Part shown: piece by piece, positions 1 to 5,683 of the stretch
Layout: every line of letters begins with the position of its first letter
Numbering within the stretch: the first letter of the stretch is position 1
DNA from: Actinomycetota bacterium
GTDB taxonomy: Bacteria; Actinomycetota; Thermoleophilia; Solirubrobacterales; Solirubrobacteraceae
Length of the DNA: 5,683 nt
NCBI GenBank assembly: GCA_009699565.1
Contig: WLNX01000118.1
Location: 1 to 5,683, forward strand
Direction: 5' to 3'
The notes under the pieces: model-generated
The model's database searches: none
What the model was told of the DNA's origin: nothing
What the model saw: the letters and a program-made list of their open reading frames with translations, nothing else
Position numbers and translations under genes: made by a program

Positions 1-439
1 GAGTGCCGTGGTATCCCTGTGTGCGACCGATGATGTGAACCCGCTCGGGCTCGCCGGTCGCTGCAAAGTACCTGCGCGCCAGCTTGGCGGCCGTTTCGAT
101 CGCATCTCCTCCGCCCAGCCCGAAGAAAATCTTTGCGTCGTCGATGATCGGAGCAGCGCTCGCGGACAAACGCTCTGCCAACTCCAGCGCGGGCTTGTTG
201 GCGAAGCCGCCGAAGGTCTGGTAGGTCGCAAGCACGTCCATCTGCGCCTTCGCGGCGTCGGCGATCTCGGTGCGTCCGTGGCCAACATTGACGCACCAGA
301 GGCTCGCCGTGCCGTCGAAGTACCGCGTGCCGTCCGAGTCCCAAACGTATGAGCCCTCGCCGCGCTCAATGACAAACTCATGACCCTTGACCTGGGCCAT
401 GTCCGCGAACGGATGCCAGAAGCGCGTCTCGCTGCTCAT
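1..439 (-). CDS. Class III (omega-type) PLP-dependent aminotransferase, N-terminal part
   Basis: This is the first 146 residues of a protein whose family is usually about 430-470 residues; the window edge cuts it. It starts at an ATG (439-437), 18 nt after the hppA stop, with an AAAGAGG Shine-Dalgarno 5 nt upstream, so co-transcription with hppA is likely. Visible class III features are an N-terminal FWHPF (residues 7-11), a YVWDSDGTRYFDG block (31-43), NVGHG (51-55), the cofactor-phosphate loop region GLGGGDAIETAAKLAR (107-122), and GYHGT (142-146), where the aromatic residue stacks on the PLP ring. The family moves an amino group from an omega-amine or amino acid to pyruvate or 2-oxoglutarate in the cytoplasm. 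The substrate cannot be told because the catalytic lysine and substrate-gate regions lie outside the window. WHPF-type starts occur in putrescine, beta-alanine and DAPA aminotransferases. The phosphate loop reads GGGDAIE where SGSEANE is more usual. Confidence 0.9.
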   Translation of the reverse strand, partial: MSSETRFWHPFADMAQVKGHEFVIERGEGSYVWDSDGTRYFDGTASLWCVNVGHGRTEIADAAKAQMDVLATYQTFGGFANKPALELAERLSASAAPIIDDAKIFFGLGGGDAIETAAKLARRYFAATGEPERVHIIGRTQGYHGT

Positions 440-444
440 TGGTG

Positions 445-451
445 CCTCTTT
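445..451 (-). promoter_or_regulatory. Ribosome binding site of the aminotransferase
   Basis: On the minus strand the 18-nt gap after hppA reads AAAGAGG and then 5 nt to the ATG. It supports the ATG at 439 as the start and translation from the hppA message. Confidence 0.6.
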
Positions 452-457
452 CGGCTG

Positions 458-2530
458 TTAAGTGATGATCGGGATGATCAGGATCGCAACGATGTTCGCG
501 ACCTTGATCATTGGGTTAATCGCCGGGCCGGCGGTGTCCTTGAACGGGTCGCCAACGGTGTCGCCGGTCACCGAAGCTGCGTGGGCATCAGAGCCCTTGC
601 CGCCGAAGGCGCCGTCCTCGATCAACTTCTTGGCGTTGTCCCATGCGCCGCCGCCCGCGGTCATCATGACGGCGAAGAAGAAGCCGACGATGATCACGCC
701 GATCAGCAGTCCGCCGAGCGCAGCTACCGACAGCAGACCAACAATTGTCGTCAGCACGATCGGGATCAGCGACGGAACAATCATCTCTCGCTGAGCGGAG
801 GCCGTGACGATGCTGACGCATGTTGCGTAATCCGGCTCGTCGGTGCCATCCATGATGCCCGGCTTCTCGCGGAACTGGCGTCGAACTTCCTCGACAACCT
901 TGCCACCTGCTCGGCCGACGGCCTCCATAGAGAGCGCCGCGAACAGCGTGACCATCATGCCGCCAATCAGAAGACCCATGAGGATGGCCGGATCGTCAAT
1001 CGGGAAGCTCGTGACCACTCCCTCGGCGGCGAGCTCAGCCTTGAAGCCTGCGAAGAGCACAATCGCCGCGAGAACCGCCGAGCCGATTGCGTAACCCTTC
1101 GTAACGGCCTTGGTCGTGTTGCCGACCGCGTCGAGAGGATCGGTGACGTTGCGCACTTCCTCGGGCATGTTGGCCATCTCGGCGATGCCGCCAGCGTTGT
1201 CCGTGATCGGACCGAAGGCGTCAAGCGCAACGATCAGACCGGTCAGCGAAAGCTGACCCATCACTGCGACGCCGATGCCGTAGATGCCCTGCACGCCGCC
1301 GCCGGCGAGCTTCCAGGAGCAAAGCACGCCAAGTACCAGCACGAGTGCCGGAAGCGCGGTTGCCTGAAGGCCCTGAGCCAGCCCCGAAATGATGTTCGTG
1401 GCGTGACCTGTCTGCGATGCCTCTGCCGTCTTGCGGACGGGTCCAAAGCGGGTCGACGTGTAGTAGTCGGTGATCACGAACAGCAGTGCCGTGACGCCAA
1501 TTCCGACCAGCGAGCAGAGGTAGAGGTTCATGACGCTGGGAGCGCTCACCGCACCGGCTGCGCTCTTGAACGTAATGCCGTCCATCATCCACGCGGTGAC
1601 CGGGTAGAAGGCGATAGCCGCGATTACACCGGAGACGACAAGGCCCTGATAGAGCGCGCGCTCGACGTTGCCCTTTTCGCTGCGCACGGCGAAGGTGCCG
1701 ATGATCGATGCGACGATCGCAACTGCGCCGAGAACGAGCGGGTAGAGCGCTACAGCGGTCTGCTCGTTGAAGGTGAGAACGCCCAACAGCATCACTGCCA
1801 CTGCCGTCACGGCGTAGGTCTCGAACAGGTCTGCTGCCATTCCGGCGCAGTCGCCCACGTTGTCGCCAACGTTGTCGGCGATAACGGCAGGGTTGCGAGG
1901 GTCATCCTCGGGGATGCCCGCTTCGACCTTGCCGACGAGGTCGGCGCCGACGTCGGCGGCCTTCGTGAAGATGCCGCCGCCGAGCCGTGCGAAGACCGAA
2001 ATCAGCGAACCGCCGAAGCCGAGACCGATCAACGCGTCAACTGCGTCCTTGGGAGTTTCATTGAAGAATGAGGTGAGGATGCCGTAGTAGCCGGCAACGC
2101 CCAGCAGCGCGAGGCCAACAACCAGCATTCCGGTGATTGCACCGCCGCGGAATGCGACCTTGAGCGCCGGCCCAATGCCCCCGCGTGCGGACTCTGCGAC
2201 GCGTGCGTTGGAGCGCACCGAGACGTTCATTCCGATGTAGCCGGCGGACCCGGAGAGGATTCCGCCGATTGCGAAGCCGATCGCGACCGAAAGGTCCTGG
2301 ATGAAGAGCAGTGCGATGAAGAGGACAACACCAACCGCTCCGATAACGAGGTACTGGCGGTTGAGGTATGCGCGGGCGCCTTCCTGAACAGCGGCGGAGA
2401 TTCGCTGCATCTCGGCGTTGCCCGGCGAGAGCGCGAGCAGCTGAGTCGTAGTTACGACGCCATAAACAACGGCGATCAGGGCGCAGGCAACGGCGATGAT
2501 GACGCCATGATCGGTAAGTAGTGCAGACAC
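458..2530 (-). CDS. hppA: Membrane-bound H+-translocating pyrophosphatase, K+-independent type
   Basis: This 690-residue integral membrane protein hydrolyses cytoplasmic PPi to phosphate and uses the energy to pump H+ outward. Its length is normal for the family, and hydrophobic segments run throughout, from residues 8-34 to 677-690. The catalytic signatures are intact: DVGADLVGKVE (193-203), EDDPRNPAVIADNVGDNVGD (208-227), DNAGGIAEMA (444-453), WDNAKKLIE (630-638), and GSDAHAASVTGDTVGDPFKD (646-665). The subtype-deciding segment GNTTKAVTKG (470-479) has Lys474, where K+-dependent enzymes have Ala, and Thr477 three residues later. Both mark the K+-independent class, which is normally a proton pump. 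No Na+-pump assignment is suggested, though the gate glutamate was not checked by alignment. The start is GTG (2530-2528) with GGAGG 10 nt upstream. The gene probably opens its own transcription unit after the 141-bp leader and continues into the aminotransferase 18 nt downstream. Salvaging PPi energy fits growth under low energy supply. Confidence 0.97.
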   Translation of the reverse strand: MSALLTDHGVIIAVACALIAVVYGVVTTTQLLALSPGNAEMQRISAAVQEGARAYLNRQYLVIGAVGVVLFIALLFIQDLSVAIGFAIGGILSGSAGYIGMNVSVRSNARVAESARGGIGPALKVAFRGGAITGMLVVGLALLGVAGYYGILTSFFNETPKDAVDALIGLGFGGSLISVFARLGGGIFTKAADVGADLVGKVEAGIPEDDPRNPAVIADNVGDNVGDCAGMAADLFETYAVTAVAVMLLGVLTFNEQTAVALYPLVLGAVAIVASIIGTFAVRSEKGNVERALYQGLVVSGVIAAIAFYPVTAWMMDGITFKSAAGAVSAPSVMNLYLCSLVGIGVTALLFVITDYYTSTRFGPVRKTAEASQTGHATNIISGLAQGLQATALPALVLVLGVLCSWKLAGGGVQGIYGIGVAVMGQLSLTGLIVALDAFGPITDNAGGIAEMANMPEEVRNVTDPLDAVGNTTKAVTKGYAIGSAVLAAIVLFAGFKAELAAEGVVTSFPIDDPAILMGLLIGGMMVTLFAALSMEAVGRAGGKVVEEVRRQFREKPGIMDGTDEPDYATCVSIVTASAQREMIVPSLIPIVLTTIVGLLSVAALGGLLIGVIIVGFFFAVMMTAGGGAWDNAKKLIEDGAFGGKGSDAHAASVTGDTVGDPFKDTAGPAINPMIKVANIVAILIIPIIT

Positions 2531-2540
2531 GTGAGTGAGT

Positions 2541-2545
2541 CCTCC
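2541..2545 (-). promoter_or_regulatory. Ribosome binding site of hppA
   Basis: A perfect GGAGG lies 10 nt before the GTG at 2530 on the minus strand. It is the strongest Shine-Dalgarno in the window and fixes the GTG as the hppA start. It implies efficient translation of the pump. Confidence 0.75.
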
Positions 2546-2581
2546 GGAAGTAAATTGATAATCCGCCGCCGGAAAGGCGAC

Positions 2582-2616
2582 GAGCGCAGCGCTCTGGGGC
2601 AGTAAAAAGCCCCCAG
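2582..2616 (-). promoter_or_regulatory. Stem-loop and overlapping dyad in the hppA leader
   Basis: Two inverted repeats sit in the 141-bp gap before hppA. One is a stem CTGGGG(G)C / GCCCCAG with an 8-nt loop (2594-2616, one bulged base). The other is a perfect dyad GAGCGC-A-GCGCTC (2582-2594) that abuts it. On the transcribed strand the T run lies in the loop, not after the stem, so this is not a classical terminator. A smaller CGCC/GGCG hairpin follows at 2567-2579. Together they could form a structured 5' leader or a protein-binding site. I recognise no known riboswitch class, and the function is inference. Confidence 0.4.
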
Positions 2617-2633
2617 TGCTCAGAAGCTAGGCG

Positions 2634-2639
2634 ATCCTA
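2634..2639 (-). promoter_or_regulatory. Possible -10 element for hppA
   Basis: The minus strand reads TAGGAT, a good match to the -10 box of principal sigma-factor promoters in high-GC actinobacteria. It is about 105 nt before the hppA start, which would give a leader of roughly 95-100 nt containing the stem-loops. No convincing TTGACA-like -35 lies 16-19 nt upstream, so the call is tentative. It rests mainly on this being the only long gap between genes. Confidence 0.3.
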
Positions 2640-2671
2640 CCGCTAAAAGCCACGGAAACGCTCTGCGGGGT

Positions 2672-3154
2672 TCAGGGACCAGGGGTCCAGAGCCCGCCGG
2701 AGCTCTTTCCGGGCTCTTCGGTTCCGCCGTCCGGCTCAGCCGACGCGGGAGCAGGACTGCTTTCGGCGCCGCCCGCGTCGTCGCCTGACGGCACGGTTTC
2801 GCCGGTCATCTTGGCGAAGGCGACCTGAAGCTGGGCCAGCGCGTCCTTGATCGAGGCGGCGTTCTCGCCCAATGCAGGCTCGATCAGCGGCAGCAGTCGC
2901 CGGATCCCTTCAATTGCGATGCTGACCTGCACCGGATCGGCCTCGTCCTCCGACCCCGGCAGCAGCCCCGCCTTGCGCGCCCCAAGGTTGAGCAGCGACA
3001 CGACGGTCTGGGCAACAAGGTCTTCAACGCGAAGCGCCTTCAGCTCGGCCTCGTAGGCGGCGCGCATCTCTTCTTCGCTCATCTGAGCGGGATCGGCGCC
3101 CTCGGGGGCAACCGGAACTTCGACTTCGTCTGGAGTTTCTGGCTGATCGGACAC
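2672..3154 (-). CDS. Small acidic protein with a helical core, possibly DUF1844-like
   Basis: This 160-residue soluble protein of unknown function has three parts. An acidic, Pro/Glu-rich arm (1-30) comes first. A helical core (about 31-117) carries VEDLVAQTVVSLLNLGARKAGLL (43-65), then an Ile/Leu-rich helix (IRRLLPLIEPAL) and a final helix (IKDALAQLQVAFAKM). A low-complexity Pro/Ser/Gly/Glu tail ends in LWTPGP. The core order, with a short helix with a Leu-Gly ending, an A-x-x-x-I-x-x-L-type helix and a last helix, loosely resembles DUF1844, but that is recall and not a search. There is no signal peptide or membrane segment. The start is GTG (3154-3152), 3 nt after the ligase stop, with GAGGGG 9 nt upstream inside the ligase gene, so translation is coupled. 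It is the last gene of the redox operon. It may be an adaptor or scaffold, but its role is not known to me. Confidence 0.85.
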   Translation of the reverse strand: MSDQPETPDEVEVPVAPEGADPAQMSEEEMRAAYEAELKALRVEDLVAQTVVSLLNLGARKAGLLPGSEDEADPVQVSIAIEGIRRLLPLIEPALGENAASIKDALAQLQVAFAKMTGETVPSGDDAGGAESSPAPASAEPDGGTEEPGKSSGGLWTPGP

Positions 3155-3157
3155 TGT

Positions 3158-4327
3158 TCAAGACCCCTCGGTAGAACTTGTGGGCGCACCGGCCCCGAAT
3201 GATTGACGCGTCTGCGCCACTGATGAAGCGTAGACATCTTTGACCGAAACTCCCTCGCCGAGCAGATCGCTCTGGCGTTCGGCACCGTTGCGATCGCGAA
3301 AGTGAGGCTCGATACCGAGCTCGCTGCGAACGGGGCGGGTCCATTCGAGCAGCCCGTCAACGGCAGCTCGCGCTGGAACGCAAACCCCCTTGTCGAGGTC
3401 AATCAACTCGCCGGAGATTCCCCAGCGGATCGCTCTCCAGAGGTTCTCCTCTATGAGGCGGCCGGCTGGCGCTTCGAATGGTTTGCCCTCATCATCGTCG
3501 CGCGCGGCCTGCATCACGCAGGCAACGATCAGCGCTGCCAGCGCCTCAGACTCGTCAGCGGTTTCCTGTGCGTCGCAGATCCGCACCTCAACCGTCCCGA
3601 ACGCAAGATGCGGGCGAACCGACCACCAAACCTGAGTGTCCTCCTCGATTGACCCGGTCCGCAAGAGGAGCTCGAGGTAGTCGCAGTAGGAGCTCCAGGA
3701 ACCGTACGGATCGGGAACTCCGCAGCGCGGGAACGACTTGGTAAAAATCTGTGTGCGCACGGAGGCGAGCCCGCTGTCGAGTCCTTCCAGCATCACCGAG
3801 TTGGCACTGAGCGCGAGCAGCGTCGGAAGAATCGTCCGCAACCTGTCGCAGACGCGCACTGCCCGGTCGGCGTCCCTGATTCCGACATGAACGTGGAGTG
3901 AAAAGGTGTTATTGCGCCGCGCGACGTACTGAAGGCCATCGACGACGCGCCGGTAGTGGTCGGACTGGACGTTGAGCTGCTCGCGGTAATCGGCCCAGGG
4001 GTGAGTTCCGAGCGCGCCAAGCTTCACGCCCTGCAGATCCGCCAGCTCGAAAAGCTTGCGGCGGAGGTCGCGCTGCCGTGCTGTGGCGTCGGCCAAGTCG
4101 ATTCCTGCACCGGATCGAATCTCGATCTCGGAGAGAATCAACTCGGAGGCGATCGAGACCGCCAGCGCTTCGTCGCTCGCATGGGCAGCGTCGTTGAGAT
4201 CGTCGAACCTTGCGACGAGATCAAGCGAATCCGGATCGAGAACCGCGAACTCTTCCTCGATGCCGACGGTTCCGTCCGTGGCCTGCGCGAACGCGTCGCG
4301 CGCCTTTTCGAGGTCGATCCGGCTCAT
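3158..4327 (-). CDS. Glutamate-cysteine ligase family protein (GCS2, YbdK-type carboxylate-amine ligase)
   Basis: This 389-residue cytoplasmic protein of the GCS2 family resembles E. coli YbdK (about 370 residues). The family joins an amino acid to the carboxylate of glutamate using ATP; YbdK itself shows only weak glutamate-cysteine ligase activity. Visible motifs are VGIEEEF (21-27, metal/ATP-binding acidic cluster), ILSEIEIRSG (64-73), HVHVG (145-149), NSVMLEGLDSGLASVRTQIF (176-195), VRPHLAFGTVEVRICD (237-252) and ENLWRAIRWG (294-303). All main blocks are present, so it should be active. The ATG start (4327) overlaps the rex stop in an ATGA, and the small protein follows after 3 nt. Cysteine as acceptor, giving gamma-glutamylcysteine, is plausible beside a glutaredoxin-like gene, but another amine is equally possible. 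No glutathione synthetase is in the window. An EgtA-type role in ergothioneine synthesis is an alternative. Confidence 0.92.
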   Translation of the reverse strand: MSRIDLEKARDAFAQATDGTVGIEEEFAVLDPDSLDLVARFDDLNDAAHASDEALAVSIASELILSEIEIRSGAGIDLADATARQRDLRRKLFELADLQGVKLGALGTHPWADYREQLNVQSDHYRRVVDGLQYVARRNNTFSLHVHVGIRDADRAVRVCDRLRTILPTLLALSANSVMLEGLDSGLASVRTQIFTKSFPRCGVPDPYGSWSSYCDYLELLLRTGSIEEDTQVWWSVRPHLAFGTVEVRICDAQETADESEALAALIVACVMQAARDDDEGKPFEAPAGRLIEENLWRAIRWGISGELIDLDKGVCVPARAAVDGLLEWTRPVRSELGIEPHFRDRNGAERQSDLLGEGVSVKDVYASSVAQTRQSFGAGAPTSSTEGS

Positions 4328-4998
4328 GAGAGGTAGAAGTAAAGCGCGTGCAACAGATCGACGGCCGGGTTTGAGGTGTGGACAGTCACCGATTCGGGGA
4401 CGTCCAGCAGCGATTCCGAGTAGTTGAAGATGATCCGAACTCCTGCCGCAATCAGCTGGTCGGCCAGCTCCTGCGCAGCATCCCCGGGAACCGCGAGCAC
4501 GGCGACCAACACGTCCTGCTGCTCGATCACCTGAGTCATCAGCTCGACGCCCTGGACCTCAAGCCCACCGACTTTGAGTCCGATCTTCTTCGGGTTGGCG
4601 TCGAAAACCGCCACGACGTTGAAACCGTGGTCGGCAAAGATGTCCGACGACCCGATCGCCTGGCCGAGATGGCCGGCGCCAAAAAGGGCGATGTTCTGCT
4701 TGCCTCCCGCCTGCATGATCTCTCGAATCTCACCCTCGAGCGCGTCAACGTTGTACCCGACCCCGCGCTTGCCAAATTTCCCAAACCCTGAAAGGTCGCG
4801 GCGGATCTGAGTCGAGTTGACTCGCGTGTACTCAGACAGCTCTTGTGACGAGATCGTCTCTCGGCCAGTCTTCTGAGCTTGGATCAGAACCTGCAGGTAG
4901 CGGGACATTCTCGCCGCCACGCCGAGCGAGAGCCGCCTCGGCTCGTCTTCGCCGAGCTCGCCTTCGAGACGCGTTTCATCGATCTGACCGCCGGACAC
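4324..4998 (-). CDS. rex: Redox-sensing transcriptional repressor Rex
   Basis: This 224-residue homodimeric repressor binds operators when NAD+ is high and lets go when NADH rises, controlling respiration and fermentation genes. The N-terminal winged helix carries ISSQELSEYTRVNSTQIRRD (49-68) followed by GFGKFGKRGVGY (71-82), the family hallmark. The Rossmann domain has GAGHLG (107-112) and VFDANPKK (131-138, the Asp that reads the NAD(H) adenosine ribose), then AVPGDAAQ (169-176). The C-terminal swapped helix ends in VDLLHALYFYLS. The start is GTG (4998), the first in-frame start after the grx stop, with no good Shine-Dalgarno. A second GTG at 4920 (residue 27) would remove an acidic arm and could be the true start. 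It lies 9 nt after grx and overlaps the ligase gene by 4 nt, so it is probably co-expressed with both. The segment after GAGHLG lacks the usual switch tyrosine, and the late NFAP motif reads NYSE. No Rex operator was found in the window. Confidence 0.96.
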   Translation of the reverse strand: MSGGQIDETRLEGELGEDEPRRLSLGVAARMSRYLQVLIQAQKTGRETISSQELSEYTRVNSTQIRRDLSGFGKFGKRGVGYNVDALEGEIREIMQAGGKQNIALFGAGHLGQAIGSSDIFADHGFNVVAVFDANPKKIGLKVGGLEVQGVELMTQVIEQQDVLVAVLAVPGDAAQELADQLIAAGVRIIFNYSESLLDVPESVTVHTSNPAVDLLHALYFYLS

Positions 4999-5007
4999 GA
5001 CGCGATG

Positions 5008-5259
5008 CTATCGCCCGGAGCAGCGATCGAGCCGGTTCTTCAAGTCCTCGACATCCAATTCGAAGTCGTAGAGCTCCTCGCCATCGAGCGCCATGACTGG
5101 AATCCGCTCGAGCAAGCGAGCGTGCAGCTCCTTGTCGCCCTCGATGTCCACCTCGACAATCTTGAAGTCGCGCTCCGACTGAAGCCCCTTCAGTTGCTCC
5201 AGCGCCACTTCGCAGAGATGACAGCCGTCGCGGCCAAAGATCACGACCTCAGCGGACAC
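5008..5259 (-). CDS. Glutaredoxin-like thiol-disulfide protein (DUF836/glutaredoxin 2-like)
   Basis: This 83-residue thioredoxin-fold protein has strand AEVVIFGRDG, then the redox-active C13-H-L-C16 at the start of helix 1, VEVDIEGD (35-42), the cis-proline IPV (53-55) and ALDGEEL (57-63). This is the compact plan of glutaredoxin-like DUF836 proteins, which exchange thiols and disulfides in the cytoplasm; the natural partner is unknown. The start chosen is GTG (5259-5257): GAGG lies 6 nt upstream and it overlaps the tsaD stop by 11 nt. A TTG at 5289 would add ten residues without a strand or motif and is less likely. The 9-nt gap to rex suggests one operon, so it may repair oxidised thiols under the same redox control. 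CHLC is an unusual active-site pair compared with the CPYC of classical glutaredoxins. Confidence 0.88.
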   Translation of the reverse strand: MSAEVVIFGRDGCHLCEVALEQLKGLQSERDFKIVEVDIEGDKELHARLLERIPVMALDGEELYDFELDVEDLKNRLDRCSGR

Positions 5260-5683
5260 GCGCGACCTCGCCGCTTGCGTAGGCCTCAAGCGACAGCGCC
5301 TGCCGGTGGTCGCAGTCGGGGAGGAACCGGGCGGCGCTCGCGATCATTGCCGCGTTGTCGGTGCAGAGCGCGAGCTGCGGGATGTGGGTGACCACGCCAA
5401 GCGCCTCAATTCTCTCCCGGAGCGGTCCGTTTGCAGCGACCCCTCCCCCGATTGCCACGCGGTCAAGCCCGCTCTCCTCCAGCGCGCGGTCCACTCGGAT
5501 TACGAGCGCCTCCACGATTGCCCTCTGATACGACGCTGCTAGGTCGGCGCGCGCCGCCCTGCTTCCGTCCTCACCGAGGTCTCGGATTGCGTAGAGGAGT
5601 GACGTCTTGACTCCGGCAAACGAGAAGTCGAGTCCTCTGACGTTGCGGGCTGTAGGGAAGTCGAAGGCAGACGGATCGCCATC
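5249..5683 (-). CDS. tsaD: tRNA N6-adenosine threonylcarbamoyltransferase TsaD, C-terminal part
   Basis: These are the last 144 residues of TsaD (about 340 in full), cut by the right edge of the window. TsaD, with TsaB and TsaE, transfers the threonylcarbamoyl group to A37 of tRNAs that read ANN codons (t6A). The family hallmarks are clear: LDFSFAGVKTSL, ASYQRAIVEAL, VAIGGGVAANGPLRERIE, and CTDNAAMIA, which holds the conserved Asp of the metal/nucleotide site. The C-terminus ends LSLEAYASGEVARVR and reaches a TGA at 5251-5249. The reading frame continues without stop to the window edge. Its end overlaps the glutaredoxin-like start by 11 nt, so the two are translationally linked. TsaD is essential in most bacteria, so its promoter may give constant expression of the redox genes downstream. 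Confidence 0.96.
   Translation of the reverse strand, partial: DGDPSAFDFPTARNVRGLDFSFAGVKTSLLYAIRDLGEDGSRAARADLAASYQRAIVEALVIRVDRALEESGLDRVAIGGGVAANGPLRERIEALGVVTHIPQLALCTDNAAMIASAARFLPDCDHRQALSLEAYASGEVARVR

Noticed and set aside
8..352. A 114-codon plus-strand open frame at the left edge.
   Set aside because: It is opposite the aminotransferase, whose motifs are clear, and its own translation has no recognisable pattern.
380..2071. A 563-codon open frame on the plus strand, antisense to hppA.
   Set aside because: Its translation is rich in His, Arg, Asp and Cys with no domain or hydrophobic pattern, and it lies opposite a clearly conserved hppA. It is the expected by-product of GC-rich codon bias on the other strand.
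2594..2616. GC stem-loop as a rho-independent terminator after the small protein gene.
   Set aside because: The T run on the transcribed strand is in the loop, and no T run follows the stem on either strand.
4843..4860. TTGTGA half-site resembling a Rex operator.
   Set aside because: The second half-site is CGTCTC instead of TCACAA, and it lies inside the rex coding sequence, so it is a chance match.
5260..5289. TTG start extending the glutaredoxin-like protein by ten residues.
   Set aside because: The added residues have no fold element, while the GTG at 5259 has a GAGG at good spacing and starts directly at the first strand.
4879..5391. A 170-codon plus-strand open frame across rex, grx and tsaD.
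   Set aside because: It runs antisense to three genes with clear family motifs, and its end is low-complexity Arg/Gly.

Overview
This window looks like ordinary chromosome from a moderately high-GC bacterium. A guess is an actinobacterium of the Thermoleophilia/Solirubrobacterales type. The guess rests on the Rex repressor style, the K+-independent H+-pumping pyrophosphatase, the YbdK-type carboxylate-amine ligase, and frequent GTG starts with short intergenic gaps. No rRNA or other taxonomic marker is present. All seven genes lie on the minus strand, so they read from high to low coordinates.

Layout in transcription order. (1) 5683-5249: C-terminal part of tsaD (tRNA t6A synthesis), cut by the window edge. 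(2) 5259-5008: an 83-residue glutaredoxin-like protein with a CHLC active site, overlapping tsaD by 11 nt. (3) 4998-4324: rex, the NADH/NAD+-sensing repressor. (4) 4327-3158: a GCS2/YbdK-type glutamate-cysteine ligase family protein, overlapping rex by 4 nt (ATGA). (5) 3154-2672: a small acidic protein with a helical core, possibly DUF1844-like, 3 nt after the ligase. (6) A 141-bp non-coding gap (2671-2531) with a stem-loop, a dyad and a possible -10 box. (7) 2530-458: hppA, a full-length membrane pyrophosphatase. (8) 439-1: N-terminal third of a class III PLP aminotransferase, 18 nt after hppA.

The gene spacing suggests two transcription units. The first is tsaD-grx-rex-gcs2-small protein, which joins redox sensing (Rex), thiol-disulfide exchange (glutaredoxin-like) and a possible gamma-glutamyl or thiol ligase. 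The second is hppA-aminotransferase, with its own leader. The 141-bp gap is the only substantial non-coding DNA in the window.

I see no mobile element, CRISPR array, tRNA/rRNA gene or defence system. The most interesting points are the redox gene grouping, a Rex whose usual nucleotide-switch tyrosine appears to be serine, the uncharacterised small protein at the end of the redox operon, and the structured hppA leader. I do not see clear evidence of a wholly new system.
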